From the NCBI GenBank assembly GCA_029778615.1, contig JAKOPZ010000289.1, positions 1 through 64,000 on the forward strand: a stretch of DNA of 64,000 nucleotides. Direction: 5' to 3'. The number at the start of each line of letters is the position of its first letter. Positions within the stretch are counted from its first letter, which is position 1. Positions 8,471 through 17,333 of the stretch are shown one piece after another. The stretch comes from Chloroflexota bacterium (GTDB taxonomy: Bacteria; Chloroflexota; Anaerolineae; UBA4142; SHND01). Both the position numbers and the translations under genes were made by a program. Below the pieces are notes generated by a model. That model was not told where the DNA came from and did no database searches. It was given only the letters and a program-made list of their open reading frames with translations.

Positions 8471-9532
8471 ATGAGCGCCAACCCGCTTTTTCCTCCCGAA
8501 TTGCATACGCTTGCCCAAGAATTTTTGTGGAACGCCGACCATGCCTTTCACGATTCGTCGCCGTTCTATGAAAAGCTCGCGCGCCGCGTGGCGCACGACA
8601 CGCACATTCTCGCCCTCGCCGCGCACGCGCAAAAACATCAACCCGCTGTCAATCTCTTGTTTGCCGCCGCGCATTATTTGCTGCTGCGGGGCAGTGACGA
8701 CGCGCTGAAACTTTTTTACGCCGACCTCGTACCCCAGCCCAACACACAGGACGACCCGTATCCGATTTTTCGCGCGTTCTGTTTGGAACACGCGGAGGAA
8801 ATTATTAAACTGGTCAGCACCCGCAGAGTGCAAACGAACGAGGTCGCGCGCTGTGCATTATTTTTTCCCGCCTTTGCCTTGATTCAACAACGCATCGGCG
8901 CGCAGCCCTTGGCGCTGATTGAAGTGGGCAGCAGCGCGGGCTTGAATCTGAATTGGGACAAGTACGCGTATGTGTATGGCGCAAGAAAAGTGTATGGCGA
9001 TGTGCGCTCACCGGTGCGTTTGCAGTGTGAACTGCGCGGCGCAAAACGACCCGTGCTGCCGCGTGAATTGCCCCGCGTCTCGTCGCGTCTCGGCATTGAT
9101 TTGAATCCGAACGACGTGTTTAACGACGACGCGATGTTGTGGCTGCGCGCGCTCGTGTGGACGGAACAATCGGAACGCGCCGAACGTTTGCAAAACGCGA
9201 TTGCGTTGGCGCGCGCGTTCCCGCCGCGTTTGGCGCAGGGCGACGCGTTAGAGCTCGCCCCGCGCGCGATTCAAGAAACGCCGCGCGAAATTCCCGTTGT
9301 CCTGTTTCACAGTTTTGTTTTGAACCAAGTGCCCGAAGCGATTCGCGCGCGTTATTATGCGCGGCTCGCGGCAAGCAGTGCGGAACGTCTCGTGTTTGAT
9401 ATAGCGATTGAGCCGAGCGCGTGGCCCGCGCCGATGCTATTGCGAACGTTTCGAGATGGCGCCGAGACACAAGAAACTTTGGCGACATGCGACCATCACG
9501 GACGCTGGTTGGAATGGGCGCTGTCGAATTGA
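8471..9532 (+). CDS. DUF2332 family protein
   Basis: This 353-residue protein matches the DUF2332 family: FYEKLARRVAHD near the N-terminus, the conserved EVGSSAGLNLNWDKYAY segment near 156-172, and SSRLGIDLNPNDV with LRALVWTEQSERAERL in the middle. EVGSSAGLNL resembles a SAM-binding glycine-rich loop, so a methyltransferase-like fold is possible, but that is an inference. It follows the preceding gene by 6 bases, so the two are likely in one transcript. Confidence 0.8.
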   Translation: MSANPLFPPELHTLAQEFLWNADHAFHDSSPFYEKLARRVAHDTHILALAAHAQKHQPAVNLLFAAAHYLLLRGSDDALKLFYADLVPQPNTQDDPYPIFRAFCLEHAEEIIKLVSTRRVQTNEVARCALFFPAFALIQQRIGAQPLALIEVGSSAGLNLNWDKYAYVYGARKVYGDVRSPVRLQCELRGAKRPVLPRELPRVSSRLGIDLNPNDVFNDDAMLWLRALVWTEQSERAERLQNAIALARAFPPRLAQGDALELAPRAIQETPREIPVVLFHSFVLNQVPEAIRARYYARLAASSAERLVFDIAIEPSAWPAPMLLRTFRDGAETQETLATCDHHGRWLEWALSN

Positions 9533-9574
9533 AAGTTGTTTGCAAGAAAAAATTTTCTGCGAGGATAAAATCCA

Positions 9575-10339
9575 ATGACAGTTCCGTACGAGTTGGCATG
9601 GTGGGGCTGGGGGATTGCGGCGCTCGGCGCGTTGTGGATTGGCATTTCCAAAACGGGGCTCGCCGGTCTGGGCGTTTTGGCGGTGGCAATGTTCACGTTC
9701 ATTTTTCCTGCGAAACAATCTACGGGCATTGTCCTGCCGATTTTAATTGTCGGCGATATTGTGGCGGTGATTACGTACCGCCGCAACGCGGTGTGGTCGC
9801 ATTTGATTCGGCTCGCGCCGTGGACGGTAGTCGGCGTCGTTCTCGGTTATTTCGCGCTGGGCATTCTCGACGCGCAAGCGGTGGGGCGTTTGATTGGCGC
9901 GATTCTCCTCGTCATCACCGCGCTGCAATTTTGGCGCATGCGTTCCGCGCGCGGCGTGGAACAGGCAGGCGAAGTGGTGGCGCACAATCTCTGGCTTACT
10001 GCGCTCGTCGGCGTGTTGGCAGGATTCTTTACAATGGTGTCCAACGCGTCCGGTCCCATCATGATTATTTATCTGCTCGCGATGGGTCTGCCGAAAATTG
10101 AATTTATGGGCACGAGCGCGTGGTTTTATTTTTTGCTGAACGTTAGCAAAATTCCGTTCAGTTTTAATTTGGGGTTGATAACGCCGGAATCGCTGACCTT
10201 TGATTTGCTCATGGCGCCGTTCGCCATTGTCGGCGGCTTGCTCGGCTATCAAATTTTGAAACGCATCAATCAACGCGTCTTTGAAGATGTCGCGCTCCTT
10301 TTCACCGCACTGGCGGCAGTGCGGTTGGTGATAGGATAA
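9575..10339 (+). CDS. TauE/SafE-family membrane transporter (putative sulfite/anion exporter)
   Basis: This 254-residue, very hydrophobic protein has about eight membrane segments. The N-terminal GISKTGLAGLGVLAVAM and the second-half SNASGPIMIIYLLAMGLPK are the two inverted-repeat signature regions of TauE/SafE proteins, which move sulfite, sulfoacetate or other small anions out of the cell. GAGGATAA precedes ATG 9575 at good distance. No sulfur-metabolism gene is adjacent, so the substrate is open. Confidence 0.87.
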   Translation: MTVPYELAWWGWGIAALGALWIGISKTGLAGLGVLAVAMFTFIFPAKQSTGIVLPILIVGDIVAVITYRRNAVWSHLIRLAPWTVVGVVLGYFALGILDAQAVGRLIGAILLVITALQFWRMRSARGVEQAGEVVAHNLWLTALVGVLAGFFTMVSNASGPIMIIYLLAMGLPKIEFMGTSAWFYFLLNVSKIPFSFNLGLITPESLTFDLLMAPFAIVGGLLGYQILKRINQRVFEDVALLFTALAAVRLVIG

Positions 10340-10344
10340 AAAAG

Positions 10345-10372
10345 TTGCGCGATACTTTGAATCGGTTACAAT
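10345..10372 (+). promoter_or_regulatory. Possible promoter before the metallophosphatase gene
   Basis: TTGCGC (10345-10350) and TACAAT (10367-10372, 5/6 match) are 16 bases apart. The predicted start near 10379 lies only about 5 bases before ATG 10384, so the transcript would be leaderless or nearly so. The -35 box is poor, which lowers confidence. Confidence 0.35.
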
Positions 10373-10383
10373 AATCCGCTGTT

Positions 10384-11238
10384 ATGGGCAGTGAAACTCC
10401 TCTTTTTGTTTTTGGCGATGTGCATGGACATCTCGACAATTTAATTCGCCACATGCGTTATGCGGGTCTGGGAACGTCGAACGCGCAGTGGAAGGGCGGC
10501 GACGCGCAATTGTGGTTTATGGGCGATTTCACCGACCGGGGACCGGATGGCGTCGGCGTCATTGATTATGTGATGCGTTTGCAAAAGGACGCGGCAGCAA
10601 AAGGTGGACGCGTTGGCGCGCTGTTTGGCAATCACGATGTGGGCATTCTTACGGCGCGCCTTTTTCCGACGGCGCGGACGGGCGGTCCGGAAGGAACGTT
10701 TTACAGTGACTGGTTCGCCTATGGCGGCGTCTCGAGTGATTTGGAAAAATTGCAATCGCACCACATCGAGTGGCTGCAAAATTTGCCCGCGCTTGCCCTC
10801 GTCAACAACCGGCTGCTGATGCACGCCGACGCCATGTTTTACCTCAACTATGGTGACACGCTTGACCAGGTGAACGCGACGATGCGCGAATTGCTGCACA
10901 GCCGCGAGACCAAACATTGGGATGTGTTGCTGGCGCAGGCGGGCGAACGGCTCCGCTTTGATGAACGCAAGGCGGGCGGCGTTATGCGCGCCTCGCAAGT
11001 GCTCGCGTATTTTGGCGGCAGACAAATCATTCACGGACACACGCCGATTCACAAATTGAATGGTGAGCCGCTCCAGCGTATTACACGGGCGTACACGTAT
11101 TGCGAAGGACGCGCGGTGGACGTGGACGGCGGCATTTACGAAGGCGGCGCGGGCTTTGTGTACGAAGCGCCGGAACTCGCGCCCGAGCCCGTAATGGACA
11201 ATTCCGCCAAAATAGTCCAACAAAATCCGCGCGGGTAA
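10384..11238 (+). CDS. Calcineurin-like metallophosphoesterase
   Basis: This 284-residue protein has the canonical dimetal motifs of the family: GDVHGH (residues 11-16), GDFTDRGPDG (near 47-56), GNHD (82-85), and GHTPIH near 218. It resembles serine/threonine-phosphatase-like or diadenosine-tetraphosphatase-like enzymes that hydrolyse phosphomonoesters or diesters. No signal peptide is seen, so it should act in the cytoplasm. A strong terminator follows 34 bases after its stop. Confidence 0.88.
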   Translation: MGSETPLFVFGDVHGHLDNLIRHMRYAGLGTSNAQWKGGDAQLWFMGDFTDRGPDGVGVIDYVMRLQKDAAAKGGRVGALFGNHDVGILTARLFPTARTGGPEGTFYSDWFAYGGVSSDLEKLQSHHIEWLQNLPALALVNNRLLMHADAMFYLNYGDTLDQVNATMRELLHSRETKHWDVLLAQAGERLRFDERKAGGVMRASQVLAYFGGRQIIHGHTPIHKLNGEPLQRITRAYTYCEGRAVDVDGGIYEGGAGFVYEAPELAPEPVMDNSAKIVQQNPRG

Positions 11239-11272
11239 AATTTTTTTCAACCGCGCCCACTCACGAAATGAA

Positions 11273-11306
11273 AAACGGTTTTCTGGTGCAAGAAAACCGT
11301 TTCTTT
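11273..11306 (+). terminator. Rho-independent terminator after the metallophosphatase gene
   Basis: A 12-bp perfect stem AAACGGTTTTCT / AGAAAACCGTTT (11273-11302) with a six-base loop is followed by CTTTG. The tail is short in T, but the inner stem is AT-rich, so it may work in both directions. Confidence 0.75.
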
Positions 11307-11443
11307 GTTGTACCTGAATCACGCGCATAATTTCCGCGTGCATCCGCGTGGGTTTGGGTTTCAATTCGAGCAATGGTATCATCGTCGCGCTTGATTTCAT
11401 TCGCGCAATGAAATAGTTCACACCGCCGACAATCCAAACTCCC

Positions 11444-12493
11444 ATGTCTACGCAAGGCGTTCTCGCCCACTATCCACAATTTCTTCCGCTCACGGATAAA
11501 ACTCCGCACCTCTCGCTCGGCGAAGGAGAAACGCCGCTGGTGCGTTCCGGCGCGCTCGCGCAAGAAACCGGATGCGAAATTTATTTCAAACTGGAGGGCT
11601 GCAATCCGACGGGTTCCTTCAAAGACCGCGGCATGGTCGTCGCAATGGCTAAAGCCAAAGAATGCGGCGCGCGCGTGGTCGTGTGCGCGTCCACCGGCAA
11701 CACCTCTGCGAGCGCGGCAGCATACGCGACGCGCGCGGGGTTGACGTGCGCGGTGTTGATTCCGTCAGGACAGATTGCGCGCGGCAAACTCGCGCAGGCG
11801 TTCGTGTATGGCGCAAAAATTTTGGCGATTGATGGAAATTTTGACCGCGCGTTGGAACTGACGCGCGAACTCGCGGAACAATACAATTTCGCCATTGTCA
11901 ATTCCATTAACCCGCATCGGCTGGAAGGACAAAAAACTGCCGCGTTTGAAATTGTGGACGACCTCGGACGCGCACCGGACATTCTCGCGCTCCCCGTCGG
12001 TAACGCCGGCAACATCACCGCGTATTGGAAAGGATTTGGCGAATACGCGAATCTCAAGCAGAGCGCGCGTCCAAAAATGTGGGGCTTTCAGGCGGAAGGC
12101 GCGGCGCCGCTGGTTCTGGGAAAACCCGTTGCGGACCCGCACACGCTTGCGACGGCGATTAAAATTGGGAATCCCGCGAGTTGGCAAGGCGCAATTCGCG
12201 CGCGGGATGAATCGGGCGGCGAAATCAGCGCGGTGAGCGATGACGAAATTCGCGCGGCGCATTCGTTTTTGGCGGCGCGCGAAGGAATTTTTGTGGAACC
12301 CGCGTCGGCAGCGAGCGTGGCGGGAATTTTGAAAAAGGCGCGCGCGGGAAAATTGGAACGCGGGCAAACGATTGTGTGCGTGTTGACGGGGAACGGATTA
12401 AAAGACGTGGACTTTGCGCTGCAAGCGGAATTCAAAATCGAAACATTGCCCGCACGCGCGCAAGACCTACGCAACGCGTTGAATTTCACCTAA
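11444..12493 (+). CDS. thrC: Threonine synthase
   Basis: This 349-residue PLP enzyme converts O-phosphohomoserine to threonine. The cofactor lysine is K60 in NPTGSFKDRG. Substrate-loop residues VCASTGNTSASAAAYA follow near 86-101, and the glycine-rich phosphate-binding loop is LPVGNAGNIT near 186. Length fits the short (B. subtilis-type) class. Homoserine kinase lies 315 bases downstream on the same strand, separated by a mobile element, so an ancestral thrCB pair was probably split by the insertion. Confidence 0.93.
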   Translation: MSTQGVLAHYPQFLPLTDKTPHLSLGEGETPLVRSGALAQETGCEIYFKLEGCNPTGSFKDRGMVVAMAKAKECGARVVVCASTGNTSASAAAYATRAGLTCAVLIPSGQIARGKLAQAFVYGAKILAIDGNFDRALELTRELAEQYNFAIVNSINPHRLEGQKTAAFEIVDDLGRAPDILALPVGNAGNITAYWKGFGEYANLKQSARPKMWGFQAEGAAPLVLGKPVADPHTLATAIKIGNPASWQGAIRARDESGGEISAVSDDEIRAAHSFLAAREGIFVEPASAASVAGILKKARAGKLERGQTIVCVLTGNGLKDVDFALQAEFKIETLPARAQDLRNALNFT

Positions 12494-12667
12494 TACTACT
12501 TTGTCAGTTCAATTCTTGGCGCTGAGAAATCGCCGCAACGCATAGCCAAGTCTGCCTACGCAGACTTGAAACGGCTCAAAATTCTGCAAAATCTCAATCG
12601 GCGGAGGCCGATTTCGCTCTGGGTTGCCGCGATTTGAATCGCCCGACCGTAAAATGACAAAGTAGTA
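12494..12667. mobile_element. MITE-like element, 174 bp, with 13-bp terminal inverted repeats TACTACTTTGTCA
   Basis: The ends TACTACTTTGTCA (12494-12506) and TGACAAAGTAGTA (12655-12667) are perfect inverted repeats. Inside are several stable hairpins: AAGTCTGC-CTAC-GCAGACTT (12548-12567), AATCGGC-GGAG-GCCGATT (12596-12613) and GCGATT-TG-AATCGC (12629-12642). No reading frame of useful length is present, so it is non-autonomous and would depend on a transposase elsewhere. It starts at the base after the thrC stop codon. Confidence 0.8.
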
Positions 12668-12698
12668 CGAGCGCGGATTCCGAATTGATTAGTTCGAG

Positions 12699-12806
12699 TC
12701 AAGACCCGACACCGTACAACACAATTTCATCCTTCAATGCCTCGCGTGCCAACGCGTTTTGAAAATCCAAACTCTCAATCGCAAGTCTCCGGTCTTTATT
12801 CTCTCA
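12699..12806 (-). pseudogene. Possible C-terminal remnant of a nucleotidyltransferase-like gene
   Basis: Read on the minus strand from 12806 to the TGA at 12699-12701, the translation is ENKDRRLAIESLDFQNALAR followed by EALKDEIVLYGVGS. The ending (A)xREALKxxIVLY is reminiscent of small MNT-type nucleotidyltransferases. No start codon or catalytic GS..D.D motif is present, because thrB begins where the rest would be. It may be a gene scrap left beside the MITE-like element. The assignment is tentative. Confidence 0.3.
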
Positions 12807-12807
12807 C

Positions 12808-13713
12808 ATGTCACGCCTAACCATCCACGTTCCCGCTACGTCTGCCAATCTCGGTCCCGGCTTTGATTGTTTTGGACTCGCGCTCGATTGGTGGAATACA
12901 ATCAGCGTGCAGCCCGCGCGCACATTTCAAGTGAAACTTCGCGGCGATTCGGCAGGACTGCCTGCGGATGAAACCAACATGGTCATCGAGCACATCCGCA
13001 TTTTGTTTCAACACATCGGCGCACCCATGCCCACCTTGCGCGTCACCATGACGAATCGCATTCCGATTGGCAAAGGGTTTGGTTCCAGCGCGGCGGCATT
13101 GGTCGGCGGACTGTTGGCGGGGAACGCGCTTGCGGGCACGCCATTGACCGCGCAAGAAATTTTGGAATTGGCGAACGAACTCGAAGGACATCCCGATAAT
13201 GTAAGTGCGGCGCTTTTTGGCGGATTCACCATTTCGGCGTTCGATGGCGAGCGCGTCGTGTGCGCGAGCGTCGAGCCGTCCGAACATTGGCGCGCCGTCG
13301 TTTATATTCCCGACCACGCCCTCTCGACGAAAACCGCGCGCGCAGTCCTGCCGTCAAACGTTTCGCGCCGTGACGCGATTTTCAATATCGGCCGCGCCGC
13401 GCTGGTCGCCTATGCGTTCACGACCCGGCGCGCCGACTTTATGAAAATTGGCACGCAAGACCGTTTGCATCAACCGTATCGCGTCCCTTTGGTACAAGGC
13501 ATGTCAGAAATGTTGGACGCGGCGTGCCGCGCGGGCGCGCACGGTGCCGCATTGAGCGGCGCAGGTCCAAGTCTCATCGCGTTTGCGACATCAACCACGA
13601 ACGCGCAAGCCCTTTGCAATGCGTTTGCCGAAACCGCGCGTAAAATGAAATTAAAAGGCGGAACGAAAATTTTGAAATTGAGTGCGCGCGGCGCGTATGT
13701 GACGCAAGCTTGA
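12808..13713 (+). CDS. thrB: Homoserine kinase (GHMP kinase family)
   Basis: This 301-residue enzyme phosphorylates homoserine with ATP to give O-phosphohomoserine, the substrate of the upstream thrC product. GHMP hallmarks are VPATSANLGPGFDCFGLAL at residues 8-26, the ATP-binding loop PIGKGFGSSA at 86-95, and the C-terminal GAALSGAGPSLIAF near 245. A weak or absent Shine-Dalgarno precedes ATG 12808. It is cytoplasmic and part of threonine biosynthesis. Confidence 0.93.
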   Translation: MSRLTIHVPATSANLGPGFDCFGLALDWWNTISVQPARTFQVKLRGDSAGLPADETNMVIEHIRILFQHIGAPMPTLRVTMTNRIPIGKGFGSSAAALVGGLLAGNALAGTPLTAQEILELANELEGHPDNVSAALFGGFTISAFDGERVVCASVEPSEHWRAVVYIPDHALSTKTARAVLPSNVSRRDAIFNIGRAALVAYAFTTRRADFMKIGTQDRLHQPYRVPLVQGMSEMLDAACRAGAHGAALSGAGPSLIAFATSTTNAQALCNAFAETARKMKLKGGTKILKLSARGAYVTQA

Positions 13714-13758
13714 TTGGAACGTCAAGCGCAGTGGCTACGTCCTCTCTATGAGGGAAAA

Positions 13759-14232
13759 ATGAAACACGCGATTTTTTTGATGTTTGCTTTGTTGAGTTTG
13801 AGCGCGGCATGCGGCGGCGCGCAGCAGAGCGGCACCTTTCCGACCCTTGTTTCGCCGACGGTGACACCCATCATCGTCGCACCGGACTTGCCGACGCAAG
13901 TGCCATCACCGCCCCCATCCCCGTCCAACGCGGGCAATCCGCTGCTGCCGCCGACACCGACAGGAGGAGCTGTGATTCGCGACCCGGCGCTGTTGAAATT
14001 GATTGACCAAGCAAAAGCGGACCTCACCACACGCGCGAATGTTTCACTCGACGCCATCACACTGTCAAGTGTAGAATCCGTCGAATGGCGCGACGCATCG
14101 CTCGGCTGTCCAATGCCGGGAGTGATGTACGCGCAAGTGATTACGCCGGGGTATTTGATTGTGTTGGAAGCGGGAGGCAAAGAATACAAGTACCACGCGA
14201 GTATGAAGCGCGTGCTCTGGTGCGATAAATAA
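13759..14232 (+). CDS. Hypothetical lipoprotein
   Basis: The 157-residue product starts with a signal peptide and lipobox LSAAC (cysteine 18), followed by a proline- and threonine-rich linker of about 50 residues. The C-terminal half (DQAKADLTTRANVSLDAITL, then VEWRDASLGCPMPGVMYAQV and GYLIVLEAGGKEYKYHAS) resembles small extracytoplasmic domains common in Chloroflexota lipoproteins, but I do not recognise a named family. The frame is open from 13714; ATG 13759 is preferred because GAGGG precedes it and the lipobox then has normal spacing. It should be anchored on the outer face of the membrane. Confidence 0.75.
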   Translation: MKHAIFLMFALLSLSAACGGAQQSGTFPTLVSPTVTPIIVAPDLPTQVPSPPPSPSNAGNPLLPPTPTGGAVIRDPALLKLIDQAKADLTTRANVSLDAITLSSVESVEWRDASLGCPMPGVMYAQVITPGYLIVLEAGGKEYKYHASMKRVLWCDK

Positions 14233-14268
14233 CGGAGGGGCAGGTTTCATACCTGCCCCTCCGTTTTT
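14232..14268. terminator. Bidirectional terminator between convergent genes
   Basis: A 13-bp stem ACGGAGGGGCAGG / CCTGCCCCTCCGT around a TTTCATA loop is followed by five T on the plus strand. It starts on the last base of the lipoprotein stop codon. The minus-strand amidase stop codon (14247-14249) lies inside the loop, so both convergent genes end in this hairpin. Confidence 0.85.
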
Positions 14269-15647
14269 AATTCGGGACTTTGTTTGTGCCAATCGGTCGC
14301 GCGTTGATATTGATGCGCGACTTGCAAGACACGTGCTTCGTGCCACGCGCGCCCGATAATTTGCAAACCAATCGGTAAGCCATTCTGCGTGAATCCGCAC
14401 GGAACCGAAATCGCGGGCACGCCGGTCACGTCGAACGGCGCGGTGAACGCGGTAAGGTCGTGTGCGAGTCCCACCGCGTCGCCGCCAATGCGCGGCGCGA
14501 CAATGCGCGTGGTCGGCGTAATGAAAAAATCAACATCGTCGAAAAATGAATCGAGTTCGCGCGTCAATTCTGCCTGCCGTCGGCGTGCGCGCGCATAGTC
14601 ATCCGCGCGAATCGTCTGAAAACTTTTCAGCCGCGTGTACACATCCGCGCCATAGTCCGCTTGCCGCGTTTCCAACCCTTCGCGATGAATTGTCGCTGCC
14701 TCCACGCGCAGGGTGACGCGATTGGTGTCGAACATTTCCTTTGCATTCGGCAAATCTTTTTCCACGCGCGCCGCGCCCAATCCTTCCAACACGCGTTCGG
14801 CAGCGCGCACCGCGCGCAAAATTTCCTCATCTACCTCTTGTTCAAAATAGCCGCGCGGCGCGGCGAAACGCAGTCCGCGTAGTGAATCATTTAGCGACGC
14901 GGAAAAATCTGTGACGGGCGCATTCACCGAAACGGGGTCTTGTTCGTCATAGCCCGCGATGCTTTGCAAGAGCAGCGCGCAGTCCTCTGCCGTTTGCGCG
15001 AGCGGACCCGCGTGGTCGTTGCTCCAGCTGAGTGGAAAGACGCCGCGCAAACTCACGCGCCCGTACGTGGGTTTCAAGCCGGTGATGCCGCACAACGCGG
15101 CGGGAATGCGAATCGAGCCGCCGGTGTCCGAGCCGAGCGCGCCGAGACACAAACGCGCGGCAACCGCCGCCGCCCCCCCCCCCGAAGATCCGCCGGGCAC
15201 GTGTGCCAAATTCCACGGATTGTGCGCCGCGCCGAAATGCGGATTCTCATTCGTCACGCCGAACGCGATTTCGTGCATGTTGTTTTTGCCGAGCAGCACC
15301 GCGCCATTAACGAATAAATTCGTTACTACGAATGCGTTTTCTGTTGCAACGTGGTTGCGCAAAATTTTAGAGCCAGCCGTCGTGGGCAAGCCGCGCACGT
15401 CAAACAAATCTTTGAGCGCGAGCGGAATGCCGTGCAGCGCGCCGTGAACAATTCCGCGCGCGCGGTCCGCGTCGGCGTGCTGCGCCTGTTCACGTGCAAG
15501 GTCGGCGGTGACGGTGATGAACGCATTGAGCTGCGAATCGTACTGCGCGATGCGTTCCAGAAAAAAATTGGTGAGTTCGAGCGATGAAATTTCGCGCGCT
15601 TGGAGCGCGTCGCGCGCGGCGGCGAGAGTGAGCAAAGAGAGATTCAT
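14247..15647 (-). CDS. Amidase signature family enzyme
   Basis: This 466-residue hydrolase has the Ser-cisSer-Lys triad of the amidase signature family: K79 in GIPLALKD, cis-Ser154 in PGGSSGGG, nucleophile S178 in GSDTGGSIRIPA. It could be a general amidase, an allophanate hydrolase or GatA-like; no gatB/gatC lies nearby, so a role in Glu-tRNA amidation is unlikely. The frame is open upstream to 15689; ATG 15647 (MNLSLLTLAAARDAL) is the natural start. A run of 11 C (15173-15183) encodes the glycines after the cis-Ser and is a potential slippage or assembly-error site. Confidence 0.87.
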   Translation of the reverse strand: MNLSLLTLAAARDALQAREISSLELTNFFLERIAQYDSQLNAFITVTADLAREQAQHADADRARGIVHGALHGIPLALKDLFDVRGLPTTAGSKILRNHVATENAFVVTNLFVNGAVLLGKNNMHEIAFGVTNENPHFGAAHNPWNLAHVPGGSSGGGAAAVAARLCLGALGSDTGGSIRIPAALCGITGLKPTYGRVSLRGVFPLSWSNDHAGPLAQTAEDCALLLQSIAGYDEQDPVSVNAPVTDFSASLNDSLRGLRFAAPRGYFEQEVDEEILRAVRAAERVLEGLGAARVEKDLPNAKEMFDTNRVTLRVEAATIHREGLETRQADYGADVYTRLKSFQTIRADDYARARRRQAELTRELDSFFDDVDFFITPTTRIVAPRIGGDAVGLAHDLTAFTAPFDVTGVPAISVPCGFTQNGLPIGLQIIGRAWHEARVLQVAHQYQRATDWHKQSPELKTEGQV

Positions 15648-15676
15648 GGAGCCGATTTTAGCATATTGAACCCCCC

Positions 15677-15705
15677 TTGTCGCGCGCACAATTTTTTTCT
15701 ATAAT
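15677..15705 (+). promoter_or_regulatory. Promoter of the cbb3-type oxidase operon
   Basis: TTGTCG (15677-15682, 4/6 match) and a perfect TATAAT (15700-15705) are 17 bases apart. Transcription should begin near 15712, giving a leader of about 95 bases before ATG 15807. The promoter is divergent from the amidase gene, whose start is at 15647. Confidence 0.65.
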
Positions 15706-15806
15706 TCGCCCCATTGAATTGCGCTAATGTTTCCCTCGCGCAAATTGGTTTGTCGAACTGAGCACCCCACAGTATTTTTGCACCAACATCAAAAACGGAG
15801 ATGCAC

Positions 15807-17333
15807 ATGGCGGTTGGCAATCAGACATGGACTCGGCTCGTCGCACGTTTTGGTTCCCCCGAAGACCGCGTGACCACCGTCGGTTTGTCCCAGCGCGAAT
15901 ACAGCGACCGCGCGGCGATGATTTGGCTCTACAGTTCCGTCTTTTGGCTCACGGTGGTGGACTTGTTCGGGCTGATTCTCGCGCTCGAATTTATTTCCCC
16001 CAATCTGTTTGCGGGAATCCCATGGCTGTTGTTTTCGCGCGTGCGTCCCCTGCATGTGAACGGCGTCATTTTCGCGTGGCTCTCGATGATGTATTGGGGC
16101 TTTGCGTTTTACGCGCTGCCGCGTCTTGCAGGGACGCGAGGCATGTGGAGCGAACGGCTTGCGTACTGGACCGCGTGGGCGTGGAATATCTTTTTTGTGC
16201 TCGGCATCGTCACCATCGCGAACGGTCTCACGCAAGGACGCGAGTACGCGGAATTTATTTGGCCCCTCGATTTGCTCTTGGTGTTGTGTTGGACGAGTAA
16301 CGTCGTCAATGTGATTATGACGGTGTTGAATCGGCGCGTGAAACCGTTATACGTCGTGACGTGGTGGATTATCGCGTCGCCGCTGTGGCTCGGCATCACG
16401 TACATCATCGGCAATGTGATGTGGAACCCCGGCGCGTATCTTGGAATTTATGGCGTGCTCGAAGGTTCGACCGGCAATCTCGCGTCGGGCATGGCGGACG
16501 GCATGTTGAACTGGTGGTACGCGCACAATCTTTTCGGCTTGTGGTTGACGCCGATGCTGCTTGCGGGCTTGTACTATCTCGTGCCGCGCATTACGCAAAC
16601 GCCGTTGTATTCGCACACGTTGAGTTTGGTTTCGTTTTGGGGCATGGCGTTTTTGTACACGGGTGTCGGACATCATCATCTTTTGCAAACGCCGAGTCCC
16701 GGCTGGCTCAAAACGATTGCGATTCTTTCAAGCATCGCGTTGCTGATTCCCGTCTTTGCGTTTATGGTCAATATTTTGATGACGATGCGCGGGAACTGGG
16801 ACAAATTTTTTACCAACATTCCACTGCGTTTCGGCTTGACGGGATTTGTCTTTTACATTCTCGTCAACGTGCAGGGTTCCTTTGAAGCGACGCAAGCGTT
16901 CAATCAAATGACGCACTTTACCAATTTCGTCGTCGCGCACGCGCATCTTGCGCTGCTCGGCGCGTTCACCTTTTTGGGCATGGGCATCATTGATTACATT
17001 GTGCCGCAAGTTTTGAAAAAACCCCTGTATTCGCGCAAAGCAGAAGAGTGGCAGTACTGGCTCATCCTCATCGGCTTTTCGGGATTCTTTTGGGCGTTGA
17101 CGATTGCGGGCATCATTCAAGGTCAATCGTGGCAGCGCGGCATTCCCGAAGAAAATGTTTTGCCGTCACTCCAAATCTGGTTCATCCTGCGCGCGATTTC
17201 GGGCTCGTTGATTGTGCTGTCCGGTTTCGTGCAAATGTTTAATCTCATCATGACCCTGCGCACCAACACGCGCCGCGAACTCGCCGCAACGACGGCGGAA
17301 TGGGCGGCTCCGCAAAAAGGAGCCGCGGCATGA
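15807..17333 (+). CDS. ccoN: cbb3-type cytochrome c oxidase subunit I
   Basis: This 508-residue, 12-helix heme-copper oxidase subunit reduces O2 to water. Metal ligands are all visible: low-spin heme ligand H83 (RPLHVNG, helix II) with H380, high-spin heme ligand H378 (AHAHLALLG, helix X), and Cu-B ligands H240 (WWYAHNLFGLW, helix VI) plus the pair in GVGHHH (289-291, helix VII). This is the C-family (CcoN) pattern. GGAG directly abuts ATG 15801, so ATG 15807 with 6-base spacing is preferred. It heads an operon; the next gene overlaps by ATGA. Confidence 0.92.
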   Translation: MAVGNQTWTRLVARFGSPEDRVTTVGLSQREYSDRAAMIWLYSSVFWLTVVDLFGLILALEFISPNLFAGIPWLLFSRVRPLHVNGVIFAWLSMMYWGFAFYALPRLAGTRGMWSERLAYWTAWAWNIFFVLGIVTIANGLTQGREYAEFIWPLDLLLVLCWTSNVVNVIMTVLNRRVKPLYVVTWWIIASPLWLGITYIIGNVMWNPGAYLGIYGVLEGSTGNLASGMADGMLNWWYAHNLFGLWLTPMLLAGLYYLVPRITQTPLYSHTLSLVSFWGMAFLYTGVGHHHLLQTPSPGWLKTIAILSSIALLIPVFAFMVNILMTMRGNWDKFFTNIPLRFGLTGFVFYILVNVQGSFEATQAFNQMTHFTNFVVAHAHLALLGAFTFLGMGIIDYIVPQVLKKPLYSRKAEEWQYWLILIGFSGFFWALTIAGIIQGQSWQRGIPEENVLPSLQIWFILRAISGSLIVLSGFVQMFNLIMTLRTNTRRELAATTAEWAAPQKGAAA

